64,000 nucleotides of DNA from Tenggerimyces flavus (GTDB lineage Bacteria; Actinomycetota; Actinomycetes; Propionibacteriales; Actinopolymorphaceae): assembly GCF_016907715.1 (NCBI RefSeq), contig NZ_JAFBCM010000001.1, positions 5,146,001-5,210,000 on the forward strand. The letters are read 5' to 3'. Below are positions 1-8,256 of the stretch, one piece after another. Position 1 is the first letter of the stretch, and every line of letters starts with the position of its first letter. Position numbers and translations under genes: made by a program. The notes under the pieces are model-generated. The model worked only from the letters and a program-made list of their open reading frames with translations, made no database searches and was not told the DNA's origin.

Positions 1-369
1 GACCGCACGTTCCTGGTGAAGCCCGAGGACCAGCCCGGCAGAGTCAGCATCCTCACCGATGCCCAGCAACGACTCTTCCAAGGCAAACTCCGCCGGTTGC
101 TCGAGCTTCGCGATGGTGGGTGTGCGTTCCCCGGCTGTGACCGGCCGCCCGGCTGGTGTCACGCCCACCACGTCACTCCGTGGAGCAAGGGTGGATCCAC
201 CACTCGGGACAACGGGGTTCTGCTCTGCGGGTATCACCACCGGTTAATCCACCAAGGTGCGTGGCAAGTCCGCATCGCACTCGACGGCTTACCCGAGTTC
301 TTACCCCCCGACTGGATCGACCCCCACCAACGACCACTCCGCAACCACCGCCTCACCCCGGCCGCCTAG
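1..369 (+). CDS. HNH endonuclease of the DUF222 / 13E12 type, 5'-truncated
   Basis: The reading frame is open from base 1, so this is the C-terminal part of a longer gene; the GTG at 16 is internal. The visible 122 residues carry the HNH nuclease fold typical of the actinobacterial DUF222-HNH family: a CxFPGC knuckle near residue 41, a CHAHHV core about 15 residues later, and a final CGYHHRLIH. In this family the missing N-terminal 250-350 residues form the DUF222 domain. Many actinobacteria carry several such genes, some within repeats called 13E12; their role is unclear. The HNH residues look intact, so there is no sign of decay in the visible part. Nothing can be said about its promoter. 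Confidence 0.85.
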   Translation, partial: DRTFLVKPEDQPGRVSILTDAQQRLFQGKLRRLLELRDGGCAFPGCDRPPGWCHAHHVTPWSKGGSTTRDNGVLLCGYHHRLIHQGAWQVRIALDGLPEFLPPDWIDPHQRPLRNHRLTPAA

Positions 370-406
370 CGGCGGCCGGGCGGGTGATCGTGCGCGGACG
401 GCACGT

Positions 407-814
407 TCAGTCCAGGACTGCGGTGGCTTCGACCTCGACCATGAGGTCGGGCTCACCCAAGCCGACGACGCTCAGCAGGGTGATGGGCTTGATCGGGTCC
501 ACACCCAGCTTGGCTGCCGCGCGGGCTACGCCTTCGCCGAGTTGCGGATACTTGTCGGGCGTCCAGTCGACGACGTAGATCGTCAGCTTCGCCACGTCGT
601 TGAACGAGCCGCCGACCTCGGCCAACGCTGTGCCGATGTTGAGGTAGGCCTGCTCGACCTGTGCGGCGAAGTCTCCTTCGCCGACCTTGTTCCCCTCCGC
701 GTCGCGGGCGACCTGCCCGGCGAGGAACACCAGCTTGGAGCCGGTCGCGATGGACAGCTGCCGGTAGACGTCGGGCTTGGGCAGTCCGTTCGGGTTCACC
801 AGTGTGATGGTCAT
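407..814 (-). CDS. RidA family protein (YjgF/YER057c/UK114 fold)
   Basis: A 135-residue protein, the usual length for RidA enamine/imine deaminases, which hydrolyse reactive 2-aminoacrylate-type intermediates in the cytosol. The FLAGQVARDAEG segment (residues 30-41) and the AVGG-like core (VGGSFNDVAKLTIYVVD) match the family. The C-terminus ends EVEATAVLD; the IEA/RxEV substrate-binding arginine of canonical RidA is not obvious, so it may belong to a divergent RidA subgroup. The ATG at 814 lies 6 nt after a TATGTT hexamer and has no ribosome-binding site, so the mRNA is probably leaderless. It is divergent from a TetR gene and shares an operator with it, so control by that regulator is likely. 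Confidence 0.85.
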   Translation of the reverse strand: MTITLVNPNGLPKPDVYRQLSIATGSKLVFLAGQVARDAEGNKVGEGDFAAQVEQAYLNIGTALAEVGGSFNDVAKLTIYVVDWTPDKYPQLGEGVARAAAKLGVDPIKPITLLSVVGLGEPDLMVEVEATAVLD

Positions 815-820
815 GGCGTA

Positions 821-852
821 AACATAGCACTGCTATGTATAGTGCTGCTATG
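821..852. promoter_or_regulatory. Divergent leaderless promoters with overlapping TetR-type operator
   Basis: A perfect palindrome CATAGCA-c-TGCTATG lies at 823-837, and a related copy (12 of 15 bases identical) follows at 838-852. The first overlaps the minus-strand hexamer TATGTT (826-821) that serves the RidA gene; the second overlaps the plus-strand hexamer TATAGT (838-843) that serves the TetR gene. Each hexamer lies 6 nt from its start codon. A dimer bound here would block both promoters. Confidence 0.65.
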
Positions 853-1467
853 GCAAGGACGAAAGATCTTGGGATTCGCACCCAGCTGGTCGAGCGAGCC
901 GGGCAGATGCTCCGCACGCGCGAGCCGATCACGCTCCGGTCGTTGGTGGCGGGTACGGGCGTGTCGACGATGGCGATCTACACGTACTTCGGCGGCATGG
1001 ACGGCGTGTGGAGGGCACTCCGGCAGGAGGGTTTCACTCGCCTGGCTTCGCGATTGACAACGGTCCGGATGACTGCCGACCCGGTACGTGACCTCGCCGC
1101 GCTCGGTGCGGCCTATCTGGGCAACGCGCTGGACCATCCTGATCTCTACCGGGTCATGTTCGACGCCGCGTTCGAGCTGGAGGACGCCGCGGCGGCGGAC
1201 GCCTCCTTGCAGGCGCTGGTGAAGGCGGCCGAACGAGCCAAGCAGGCTGGACGATTCCGCGCCGACGTCGACGCGCAGGAACTGGCGACGCAGTGCTGGA
1301 CGATCGGCCACGGGCTGGCCTCGCTGGTCGCGGTCGGACCCCTGCCACGCACGACGCTCGCGCACGGAGTTCCCCTGCTCACCGCGCTTTTCGTCAGTGC
1401 GGGCGACGATCCGGACAGCTGCCGCCAGTCCGTCGAACGGGGCTGGCGGCAGCTGCCCAAGGGCTAG
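850..1467 (+). CDS. TetR/AcrR family regulator with WHG-type C-terminal domain
   Basis: A 205-residue repressor-like protein. The helix-turn-helix covers about residues 25-55 (ITLRSLVAGTGV then AIYTYFGGMDGV), and the C-terminal ligand domain contains WTIGHGLASL near residue 150, the WHG signature of one TetR subgroup. An upstream in-frame ATG at 835 sits inside the operator palindrome; ATG 850 is preferred because TATAGT ends 6 nt before it, giving a leaderless start. The stop TAG (1465-1467) shares the tetranucleotide CTAG with the stop of the convergent hydrolase remnant. It probably represses itself and the divergent RidA gene; the ligand is unknown. Confidence 0.85.
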   Translation: MARTKDLGIRTQLVERAGQMLRTREPITLRSLVAGTGVSTMAIYTYFGGMDGVWRALRQEGFTRLASRLTTVRMTADPVRDLAALGAAYLGNALDHPDLYRVMFDAAFELEDAAAADASLQALVKAAERAKQAGRFRADVDAQELATQCWTIGHGLASLVAVGPLPRTTLAHGVPLLTALFVSAGDDPDSCRQSVERGWRQLPKG

Positions 1468-1741
1468 AACCTGCGGACCGCCCAGTCCCGAACGGCGTTG
1501 TAGAACGCAGGACCGGAGAGCTGCAGGTTCAGCGAATGCCCGTTGTCCGCCACGACCACCGCCTCCCCGTCGTCCAGCCGTCGATGCGCGAACAGCCTGT
1601 CCTGCTTGGCCGGATGGATGTACTGGACTGGCTGTAGTACCCGCCCGGAACGAGGACCTGGACCGTACGCGGCGCCGCGCCGCCCGCGGGCCGGCAGAAC
1701 GTTCCGCCGATCCGCTGGTCGGTCGGCTGCTCCGGCGCCAT
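1464..1741 (-). pseudogene. Internally deleted alpha/beta hydrolase remnant
   Basis: Two pieces of one protein type lie in different frames. The first starts at ATG 1741 with a good AGGAG site 7 nt upstream and reads about 37 residues containing VQVLVPGGYYS, an N-terminal strand and oxyanion turn of alpha/beta hydrolases. From about 1628 the downstream frame reads to the TAG at 1464 and contains DNGHSLNLQL and AFYNAVRDWAVRRF, the catalytic-histidine region and last helix of such enzymes. The middle (nucleophile elbow, acid) is missing, so roughly 200 residues have been lost with a frame change. It starts 10 bp after the NmrA-like gene, whose operon partner it once was. The intact parent would probably have been an esterase or haloalkane dehalogenase-like enzyme. 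Confidence 0.6.
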
Positions 1742-1750
1742 CGAGATCTC

Positions 1751-2614
1751 CTACTCGAAAACCGCGCGGTTCTCGGAGACGAACTGCTTGAAGGTCTTCG
1801 CGGGTCGGCCGGTGAGCCGTTCGATGGTGAAGTCGGGCGGCTGCGGGTAGTCGACGCCCATCGCGTCGTTGTCCAGCAGCCAGTCGGCGACGTACTCGTC
1901 CAGCCCGGCGGCGAGGTACGTCTGACGAGCCTCCTCCCGGCTGAGCTCGATGAACGGGATCTCCCGCCCGAGCACCTCGCCGATGACCCGGGTGGCATCG
2001 ATCTTGGAGACCGTCTCCGACCCGATCAGCGGGTACTTCTCGCCGTCGTGTCCATCGGTCAGCAGCACCTTCGCCGCCACCGCGGCGATGTCGGCGATGT
2101 CCACCGGCGCGAAGGCCGCCTTGCCGTACGCGGCACGCACCTCGCCGGTGGTCTTGATCTGCTCGGCGTTGTCGAGCAGGTTCCACATGAACTGGCCGGC
2201 GCGCAGGAACGTCCAGCGCAAGCCCTCGCCCTCGGTGAGCACGGCGTGCTCGGTGGCGTAGTACGTCCACTCGCTCGGGTCGCCCTTGGCCTCCTCGTCG
2301 GCGTTCGTCGAGGACAGCGCGACGATCCGCTGGACGCCGGCCTGCTTGGCGAGCTGGACGACCTCCTTCGCGGTCGCCTGGTGTGGCGCGAGGTAGAGGG
2401 TGTCGACACCCTCGAGCGCCGCCGGCATCGTCGAGAGCTTCCCGATGAAGCCGGTCACGACCTCGAGGCCCTCGACGTTCTCGGGCAGCGCGGCCTTGGC
2501 CGGGTTGGTGGTGAGCGCCCTGACCACGACGCTCGGGTCGGGGCGGCGGGCGAGGAGCTCGTCGACCACGAGCCGGCCGACGTTGCCGGTGGCTCCGGTC
2601 ACCAGAATCCGCAC
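1751..2614 (-). CDS. NmrA-like NAD(P)-binding oxidoreductase
   Basis: An atypical short-chain reductase of 287 residues. The N-terminal ILVTGATGNVGRLVV is the dinucleotide-binding loop, and the absence of a YxxxK catalytic pair fits the NmrA/YwnB group (NAD(P)H-binding sensors and azoreductase-like proteins). The C-terminal FTIERLTGRPAKTFKQFV is typical of the group. The start is set at GTG 2614 because GAAGGAG lies 5 nt upstream; an upstream in-frame ATG at 2653 would place codons inside the promoter and operator. It is divergent from a TetR gene across a 23-bp palindrome, so it is probably the TetR target. The downstream hydrolase remnant was in the same operon. Confidence 0.82.
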   Translation of the reverse strand: MRILVTGATGNVGRLVVDELLARRPDPSVVVRALTTNPAKAALPENVEGLEVVTGFIGKLSTMPAALEGVDTLYLAPHQATAKEVVQLAKQAGVQRIVALSSTNADEEAKGDPSEWTYYATEHAVLTEGEGLRWTFLRAGQFMWNLLDNAEQIKTTGEVRAAYGKAAFAPVDIADIAAVAAKVLLTDGHDGEKYPLIGSETVSKIDATRVIGEVLGREIPFIELSREEARQTYLAAGLDEYVADWLLDNDAMGVDYPQPPDFTIERLTGRPAKTFKQFVSENRAVFE

Positions 2615-2647
2615 AGATACTCCTTCGAGTGGTGGGTGGGGTTGGTC

Positions 2648-2670
2648 GTACATCGTACCGTACGATGTAC
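2648..2670. promoter_or_regulatory. Palindromic operator between NmrA-like and TetR genes
   Basis: Perfect inverted repeat with 10-bp arms GTACATCGTA and TACGATGTAC around a 3-bp centre (CCG). It lies 33 bp upstream of the NmrA-like start and 27 bp upstream of the TetR start, the expected position for an operator of the adjacent TetR repressor. Confidence 0.7.
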
Positions 2671-2697
2671 GGTACGGCCCAACTAGGATTCTCGGTG

Positions 2698-3450
2698 ATG
2701 ACGGAATACAGCGGAACAGGTGACCCGGCGCGGAGCATCGCGCTGCTCTGGCGGACGAGCGAGCGGACCAGCCGTAAGGGCAAGCCCGACCTGTCCGTCG
2801 ACCGGATCGCCCAGGCGGCGATCGCCCTGGCCGACGCGCAAGGTCTGCCCGCCCTGTCGATGCGGCGCGTCGCCGAGCAGCTCGGCGTCGGCACGATGTC
2901 GCTCTACACGTACATCCCGGGCAAGGCCGAGCTGATCGACGTCATGCTCGACACGGTGTACGGCGAGACCGCGCGCCCGGAGTCGGTGGACGGTGGCTGG
3001 CGTGGGCGCCTGGAGCAGGTCGCGCGGGAGAACTGGGCGCTCACGATGCGGCATCCGTGGATGCTTCAGATCGTGACCGTACGGCCGGTGCTGGGGCCGC
3101 AGCAGACGGAGAAGTACGAGTACGAGCTGCAGGCTCTCGAGGGCATCGGGCTCACCGATGTGGAGATGGACGCCGCGCTGACCGTCGTGTTGGGGCACGT
3201 CAACACGTCCGCGCTCGGCGCCCTGTCCGCGACCGAGGTGATGAAGCGGACCGGGATGACCGACGACGAGTGGTGGACGCAGAGCGCGCCGTTGCTCGAC
3301 CGCCTCATGCCGGCCGACAGCGAGGCCCGCTATCCCCTCGCCAGTCGCGTCGGCCAGGCCGCCGGCGGCTACGACCCCGAGCACACCTTCGAGTTCGGCC
3401 TCCGCGCGATCCTCGACGGCATCGAGGCTCTGGTCGGCACTCGCCAGTAG
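2698..3450 (+). CDS. TetR family regulator with TetR_C_1-like C-terminal domain
   Basis: A 250-residue regulator with the helix-turn-helix at about residues 42-75 (RVAEQLGVGTMSLYTYIPGK). Residues 80-250 resemble the all-alpha tetracycline-repressor C-terminal domain. ATG 2698 is chosen because TAGGAT at 2684-2689 ends 8 nt before it; the longer in-frame reading from 2629 would run through the palindrome. The gene is divergent from the NmrA-like reductase and most likely autoregulates through the 2648-2670 palindrome. The effector is not predictable from the sequence. Confidence 0.87.
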   Translation: MTEYSGTGDPARSIALLWRTSERTSRKGKPDLSVDRIAQAAIALADAQGLPALSMRRVAEQLGVGTMSLYTYIPGKAELIDVMLDTVYGETARPESVDGGWRGRLEQVARENWALTMRHPWMLQIVTVRPVLGPQQTEKYEYELQALEGIGLTDVEMDAALTVVLGHVNTSALGALSATEVMKRTGMTDDEWWTQSAPLLDRLMPADSEARYPLASRVGQAAGGYDPEHTFEFGLRAILDGIEALVGTRQ

Positions 3451-3743
3451 GGATCCGATGGGCACGGCGCTCACGAGGTGGGTCGCGCCGCGGGTACGCC
3501 TCGCCGTACGACTGGAGGCCCGCGGCCTCTTCGTCGAGGGCGGCTGGAGCGGCGGCTCGACCGCCCGGACCTCGGCCTCGGCCCGTGGCTTGACCCGGCA
3601 GAGCTCGCCGCTGCAGTCAGTGCCCCATTTATGCCGTTAATGCCACTAACCTCCTGGTTTGCTGACTACGTCGCGATCCACCGCTGACGCGCCACGGCCG
3701 AGATGTGACGCTGTTCACGTGTACTGCTGCCTGTACATCTGTA
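3451..3743. other. Intergenic stretch without a supported gene
   Basis: About 290 bp separate two TetR genes. Two short overlapping frames exist (3458-3640 and 3478-3687). The first part of one (VRLAVRLEARGLFVEGG) and the end of the other (DLGLGPWLDPAELAAAV) look protein-like, so this may be a frameshifted gene remnant, but neither has a ribosome-binding site and no family was recognised. Confidence 0.3.
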
Positions 3744-3756
3744 TAGGATGCTGGGC

Positions 3757-4389
3757 ATGAGTACAGAGGACCCGGATCTGACCGCACGGGCGCGGATCCG
3801 CAACGCGGCCCTCGCGGAGTACGCCGACCGAGGAAGCCGCGGCATGACGATCCGGGGAGTCGCCGAGAAGGCGGGCGTCTCCCCCGCACTCGTCCAACAC
3901 CACTTCGGCACCAAGGAACGACTCCGCGAGGAGTGCGACGACCACGTGATGCGCTACATCCGCGGCGAGGTCACCTCGGGCATCGACGAGCGCAACATCG
4001 GTGATCCGCGGTACGTCGCCGCCGCGTACCAGAACGGTCCGCTCTACATGCGCTATCTGTCGCGCGCGCTCGTCGAGGGCTCGCCGGCGGCCGCGCGGAC
4101 GTTCGACGAGATGGTCGACATCACCGAGCACTACCTGAAGGAACACTCGGGCCTGAAGGACGCCGACTTCCGCGCCCAGGCTGCCGTTTTCGTGGCGATG
4201 AAGCTCGGCATCGTCGTGCTGGGCAGCCACGTGTCGCGTGCGCTCGGCGGCGATCTGTACGACCTGAACGCGTCGGCTCGCGTAGGCCGCGCGGGTCTGG
4301 ACATCATCGATCCGGAGTTCGTCGGCCGCGATATCGCCGACCTGGCTCGCTCCGGTCTCGACCGCTACGAACACGGGGACAACTCATGA
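3757..4389 (+). CDS. TetR family regulator of the adjacent ABC exporter
   Basis: A 210-residue protein whose helix-turn-helix covers residues 27-60 ([27 protein letters not shown]). The TAGGAT hexamer (3744-3749) lies 7 nt before ATG 3757 and overlaps the alternative ATG at 3748, so the downstream start is preferred and the mRNA is probably leaderless. The stop codon overlaps the start of the ATPase gene (ATGA at 4386-4389), so the regulator and exporter are translated from one message. Such TetR genes usually respond to the drug exported by the neighbouring pump; here that is inferred from layout only. Confidence 0.87.
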   Translation: MSTEDPDLTARARIRNAALAEYADRGSRGMTIRGVAEKAGVSPALVQHHFGTKERLREECDDHVMRYIRGEVTSGIDERNIGDPRYVAAAYQNGPLYMRYLSRALVEGSPAAARTFDEMVDITEHYLKEHSGLKDADFRAQAAVFVAMKLGIVVLGSHVSRALGGDLYDLNASARVGRAGLDIIDPEFVGRDIADLARSGLDRYEHGDNS

Positions 4390-5291
4390 CCGCAGCCATC
4401 GAAATCTCCAAGCTGGTCAAGACATTCGGCCACACGCGCGCTCTCGACGGACTCGAGCTCGTGGTCCGGCAGGGCGAGGTGCACGGGTTCCTCGGGCCGA
4501 ACGGCGCGGGGAAGACCACGACGATCCGCGTCCTCCTCGGCCTGATCAAGGCGAACGGTGGCTCCGCCAAGCTGCTCGGCGGCGACCCGTGGCAGGACGC
4601 GACCGAGCTGCATCGGCGGCTCGCGTACGTTCCTGGCGACGTCACGCTGTGGCCGACGCTCACCGGCGGCGAGGTCGTCGACCTGCTCGGCAAGCTCCGC
4701 GGCGGCATCGATCCGCAACGACGCAAGGAGCTCATCGACCGGTTCGAGCTCGACCCGCGCAAGAAGTGCCGCACGTACTCCAAGGGCAACCGGCAGAAGG
4801 TCGCGCTCGTCGCGGCGCTCGCGTCGAACGTCGAGCTGCTGATCCTGGACGAGCCGACCTCGGGGCTCGACCCGTTGATGGAGGCGGTGTTCAACGAGTG
4901 CGTGCAGGAGGAACGGCGCGCGCAGCGGACCGTGCTGCTGTCGAGCCACATCCTGTCCGAGGTCGAGACGCTGTGCGACCGGGTGAGCATCATCCGCTCC
5001 GGCCGAACGGTCGAGTCCGGGACGCTCTCGGAGCTGCGCCACTTGACCCGGACGACGATCACGGCCGAGGTGCGGGGCTCGATCGACGGGCTCGCCGAGA
5101 TCCCCGGCGTGCACGAGCTCCGCATCGAGGGCGATCGCCTGGACTGCCAGACGGACTCGGCGGCGCTCGCTCCGGTACTGGCGAAGCTCGCGGCGGCCGG
5201 CGTCACTTCGATGACGTGTCACCCACCTACGTTGGAAGAGCTGTTCCTCCGCCACTACACCGACGCACCGGCCCTGGCAGGTGCGCGATGA
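4386..5291 (+). CDS. ABC exporter ATP-binding protein (drug/polyketide type)
   Basis: A 301-residue cytosolic ATPase with Walker [10 protein letters not shown] (37-45), a Walker [14 protein letters not shown], and an H-loop SSHILSEVE. The signature motif reads YSKGNRQKV in place of LSGGQ, a variant common in exporters of the DrrA/TnrB2 type. The C-terminal ~90 residues form the accessory domain seen in antibiotic-efflux ATPases. It overlaps the TetR gene upstream and the permease gene downstream by ATGA, so the three are one translationally coupled operon. It should dimerise and energise the permease. The substrate is unknown. Confidence 0.9.
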   Translation: MTAAIEISKLVKTFGHTRALDGLELVVRQGEVHGFLGPNGAGKTTTIRVLLGLIKANGGSAKLLGGDPWQDATELHRRLAYVPGDVTLWPTLTGGEVVDLLGKLRGGIDPQRRKELIDRFELDPRKKCRTYSKGNRQKVALVAALASNVELLILDEPTSGLDPLMEAVFNECVQEERRAQRTVLLSSHILSEVETLCDRVSIIRSGRTVESGTLSELRHLTRTTITAEVRGSIDGLAEIPGVHELRIEGDRLDCQTDSAALAPVLAKLAAAGVTSMTCHPPTLEELFLRHYTDAPALAGAR

Positions 5292-6847
5292 CCGGCACCG
5301 GAGCCCTTGTCAAGCTCATCTTGCGGCGGGACCGGATCATCTTGCCGGTCTGGATTCTGCTCACGGTCATGCTGCCGATCGGCGTCGCGAACAGCACCAG
5401 CGGCTTGTACCCGGACTCCGCGGCGATGCAGGACTTCGCCGACCAGGCGAACGGCAACCCGGCGCAGCTCGCGACCCGCGGCCTGATCTACGCCGCGAAC
5501 GTCGGCGGCCTGACCGCGTGGACGGTCGGCGCGTCGGCGATGCTCATCGGCGGTCTGATCAGCCTGCTGCTCGTCATCCGGCACACCCGGGTCGAGGAGG
5601 AGAACGGGCGGCGCGAGTTGCTCGGCTCCACGGTCGTCGGTCGGCACGCTCCCCTGGCTGCCGCGTTGATCGTCGTCTTCGGTGCGAACCTCGTGATCGG
5701 CGTCCTTGCGGCGCTCGGATTGATCGGGGTCGGCCTGCCTGCCGCGGGGTCGTTCGTACTCGGCCTGTCGTTGGCGTTCGGCGGCATCATGTTCGCCGGT
5801 GCCGCGGCAATCACCACCCAGCTGTCGGCGAACGCAGCGACCTGCCGGGTGCTGACGTTCGCGGGTGGTGCGCTGTTCTTCGTCCTCCGCGGCGTGGGTG
5901 AGGTCGGCGGCCCCGCGACGTCGTGGCTGGCGTGGCTGTCGCCGTTCGGTTGGATCCGGTTGACCCGCGCGTACGCCGGCGACCACTGGCTGGTCTTCGG
6001 GCTGATGATCGCGCTGACCGCCGTGCTGGTCGCTGTCGGCTTCGTGCTGGAGTCGCGTCGCGATGTGGCGTCGGGATACTTCGCGGAGAAGCTCGGACCG
6101 GCGACGGGCGCGATGGCGAGCCCGTTCGCCCTTGCGTGGCGGCTCCATCGCAACGCGCTGGTGGGACGGAGCGTGGGGTTCTTGCTGCTGGGCTTGCTGC
6201 TCGGGTTCGCGGCGAAGGGGCTGGACGCGCAGCTGGACACGCCTCAGTTCCGGGCTTTCGCCGAGCAGATCGGTGGATCGGGGGTGAAGCTGTCGGAGGC
6301 GTTCTTCGCGTTCATGATCTACGTGCTGAGCCAGCTGATCACCGGCGTGGCCATCATCGCGGCGCTGCGGATGCGTACCGAGGAGGTGTCGGGACGCGCC
6401 GACCCGCTGCTGACCGCGCCGGTGTCGCGAGTGGCGTGGGCCGGGAGCCATCTGCTGATGGCCGTCGTGAGTCCGGCGATTGTCCTTCTGGCGTTGGGAA
6501 TCGGCGGCGGGCTGTCGACCGGTGACCTGGGCCGAGTCGTGCTGGCGTCGGTCGCGTACCTGCCGGCGACGTGGGTGCTGGTCGGCATCGCGGTGGCGTT
6601 CTTCGGCCTGGCGCCGCGGATCGCGGTCGCGGTGACGTGGACCGCGCTGGGGCTGTTCCTCTTCGTCGACCTGCTGGCGGAGTTCCGGGTGATCTCGAAC
6701 GCGACGTTCCTGTCGCCGTACGTTCCGGTGCCCGACGTCCTGGTGCCGAGCTCCGACTCGGGGCTGGGCCTGGTGTGGCTGACCGCGCTCGCCGTTGGAC
6801 TGGTGGCGGTCGGGCTCGTCAGCTGGCGGCGTCGGGACGTTGGCTGA
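5288..6847 (+). CDS. ABC exporter permease, TnrB3-like
   Basis: A 519-residue integral membrane protein with about twelve hydrophobic segments arranged as two six-helix halves, as in the TnrB3 group (putative exporters of polyketide antibiotics). The first half begins [19 protein letters not shown] and the second resumes near residue 285 ([19 protein letters not shown]), consistent with duplication. It starts at ATG 5288, overlapping the ATPase stop by ATGA. Its 3' end overlaps the convergent VOC gene by 29 bp. With the ATPase it should form a full exporter; the known members confer resistance to tetronasin-like compounds, but the substrate here is not known. Confidence 0.87.
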   Translation: MTGTGALVKLILRRDRIILPVWILLTVMLPIGVANSTSGLYPDSAAMQDFADQANGNPAQLATRGLIYAANVGGLTAWTVGASAMLIGGLISLLLVIRHTRVEEENGRRELLGSTVVGRHAPLAAALIVVFGANLVIGVLAALGLIGVGLPAAGSFVLGLSLAFGGIMFAGAAAITTQLSANAATCRVLTFAGGALFFVLRGVGEVGGPATSWLAWLSPFGWIRLTRAYAGDHWLVFGLMIALTAVLVAVGFVLESRRDVASGYFAEKLGPATGAMASPFALAWRLHRNALVGRSVGFLLLGLLLGFAAKGLDAQLDTPQFRAFAEQIGGSGVKLSEAFFAFMIYVLSQLITGVAIIAALRMRTEEVSGRADPLLTAPVSRVAWAGSHLLMAVVSPAIVLLALGIGGGLSTGDLGRVVLASVAYLPATWVLVGIAVAFFGLAPRIAVAVTWTALGLFLFVDLLAEFRVISNATFLSPYVPVPDVLVPSSDSGLGLVWLTALAVGLVAVGLVSWRRRDVG

Positions 6848-7259
6848 ACATCCAGCGCTGCCCCTCGAGGTCGGCCGCGCGGTAGAGGACTCCATGACCG
6901 GAGTCCTCTACCGCGGACAGGATCGTGGCGCCGGCGGCCTTGGCGTTGTCGAAGTGCGCGTGGATGTCGTCGACCTGGAGGTAGACGCCGTTGATGATGT
7001 ACGGGGTGTCCTGCCAGGAGCGTGCCCGCTCGCAGTTCTCGGCGTGGTGCTTGGGACTCTCGTACGCCCCGAGCCCGCTGGCCAGGAACACGACACCGTC
7101 GTCGCCGATGCTCAGCTCCGCGTGCCCGATGGAGCCGTCGTCGTTCTGGAGCCGGTAGCGCTCGTTGAAGCCGAACGCCTTGGTGAGGAAGTCGATCGCG
7201 GCCGCGCCGTCCTCGTACATGAGGAACGGAACGACGGTGGGAGTCGCGTACTCGGTCAT
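6819..7259 (-). CDS. VOC family (glyoxalase/bleomycin-resistance fold) protein
   Basis: A 146-residue protein with two beta-alpha-beta-beta-beta modules. It begins VVPFLMYEDGAAAIDFLTKAFG, the classic VOC opening with an AIDFL helix, and ends [11 protein letters not shown]. The group includes PhnB-like and glyoxalase-like proteins; the metal ligands are not clear enough to assign an enzyme. A related pattern (SIGHAELSIGDDGVVFLA) matches PhnB-type proteins of actinobacteria. The gene converges on the ABC permease and overlaps its end by 29 bp. The start at ATG 7259 has only a weak purine-rich region upstream. Confidence 0.85.
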   Translation of the reverse strand: MTEYATPTVVPFLMYEDGAAAIDFLTKAFGFNERYRLQNDDGSIGHAELSIGDDGVVFLASGLGAYESPKHHAENCERARSWQDTPYIINGVYLQVDDIHAHFDNAKAAGATILSAVEDSGHGVLYRAADLEGQRWMFSQRPDAAS

Positions 7260-7322
7260 GGGGTCAGCCTGCCAGTAGTTGCGTGATCTGGCAACTATTG
7301 CACCAAGATGACATGACCAGAG

Positions 7323-8249
7323 CTAGGCGGGGCAGTTGTCGAGAGTGAGGGACTCGGTGGTGGGGGCGACGTGGAGGCCGGGATCGGGACCGCCGAGCAG
7401 CGTGTAGAGGGTGGGGCCAACCGCGACGAGGCCGAGGCCGTGGCGGGGTGAGGGCATGGCGGCGAGGGTGCGCCACGTCGAGGTCGTCGGGTCGAAGGAC
7501 TCCACCTGCGCGAACGTCCCTAGTCCGCCCTCGCCGCCCGCGGCGACGAGGTGGCCGGCGCAGGTCGCTGTGGCGGCGAGGCCGCCTCGGGCGGTGGGCA
7601 ACGGGGGTTGGGACGTCCAGCGGCGGGTGGTCGGGTCGTACGACTCGAAGGCGGCCAGGCCGTCCGGGAACGCCGTCCGGCCACCCACGGCGTACAAACT
7701 GCCGCCGGCCGCGGCTCCGCCGAGATGCTCGCGGCGTGTGGGCGGGCCTGGCGCCGAGGACCAGCGGTCTGCGGCGACGTCGTAGACCACCATCTCCGCG
7801 GCCAACCCGCCCGGCCCGATCCCGCCGAACACGTACACCGAACCATCCAGCACGGCCGCCGCACCCGCGGCACGTCCCGATGGCAGCGGTGCGACGGTCT
7901 CCCACGACGACTCTGAGAGCCGGTACGCACCCGTGCTCGGCGAGTCGTCGTCCAGGTATCCCCCGAACACGAAGACCGTCCCGTCCACCGTGGCAGCCAT
8001 CGCGTGGTTCACCGCCACCGGAAGGTCCGGCCCGGCGGTCCATTCTCCCGACTCCGTGGAGAAGACCTCGACGGTCGCGACCGTCGACCCACCAGCCACG
8101 AACCCGCCCGCCACCACGATCCGCTCACCCACCGCAGCCGCGGCCACCTCCGTCCGCGGCACCCGCGCCTCGGCCAACGTGTCCCAGTCCGAACGCGGCG
8201 ACGAGCACCCCATCGCGCAGAGCAGGAGGATCACCAGGACGACGGGCAC
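7323..8249 (-). CDS. Secreted Kelch-repeat beta-propeller protein
   Basis: A 308-residue protein with six Kelch motifs, each marked by a double glycine (VVAGGF, VFGGYL, VFGGIG, AVGGRT, AAGGEG, LLGGPD) followed by a conserved W one strand later, giving a six-bladed propeller. The N-terminus (VVLVILLLCAMGCSS) is a short signal sequence; Cys15 may be lipidated although the lipobox is not ideal. It is therefore expected on the outer face of the membrane. GTG 8249 is the start. It lies 7 bp after the NTF2-like gene and is probably co-transcribed with it. The binding partner is unknown. Confidence 0.82.
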   Translation of the reverse strand: MPVVLVILLLCAMGCSSPRSDWDTLAEARVPRTEVAAAAVGERIVVAGGFVAGGSTVATVEVFSTESGEWTAGPDLPVAVNHAMAATVDGTVFVFGGYLDDDSPSTGAYRLSESSWETVAPLPSGRAAGAAAVLDGSVYVFGGIGPGGLAAEMVVYDVAADRWSSAPGPPTRREHLGGAAAGGSLYAVGGRTAFPDGLAAFESYDPTTRRWTSQPPLPTARGGLAATATCAGHLVAAGGEGGLGTFAQVESFDPTTSTWRTLAAMPSPRHGLGLVAVGPTLYTLLGGPDPGLHVAPTTESLTLDNCPA

Positions 8250-8256
8250 CCAGCCA

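Noticed and set aside
16-369. GTG at 16 as a true start of the HNH gene
   Set aside because: The frame is open to base 1 and the family has a large N-terminal domain, so this GTG is internal.
3458-3687. Two overlapping short frames between TetR genes
   Set aside because: No ribosome-binding site or TANNNT hexamer, and neither frame gives a recognisable protein; kept only as an unassigned interval.
4304-5206. Long minus-strand frame opposite the ABC ATPase
   Set aside because: It lies wholly within the ATPase gene, has no motif and shows repetitive Ser/Arg composition typical of antisense frames in GC-rich DNA.
5255-6895. 546-codon minus-strand frame opposite the permease
   Set aside because: Extremely rich in Gln, Arg and Asp with no domain; it mirrors a membrane protein gene with clear helices on the plus strand.
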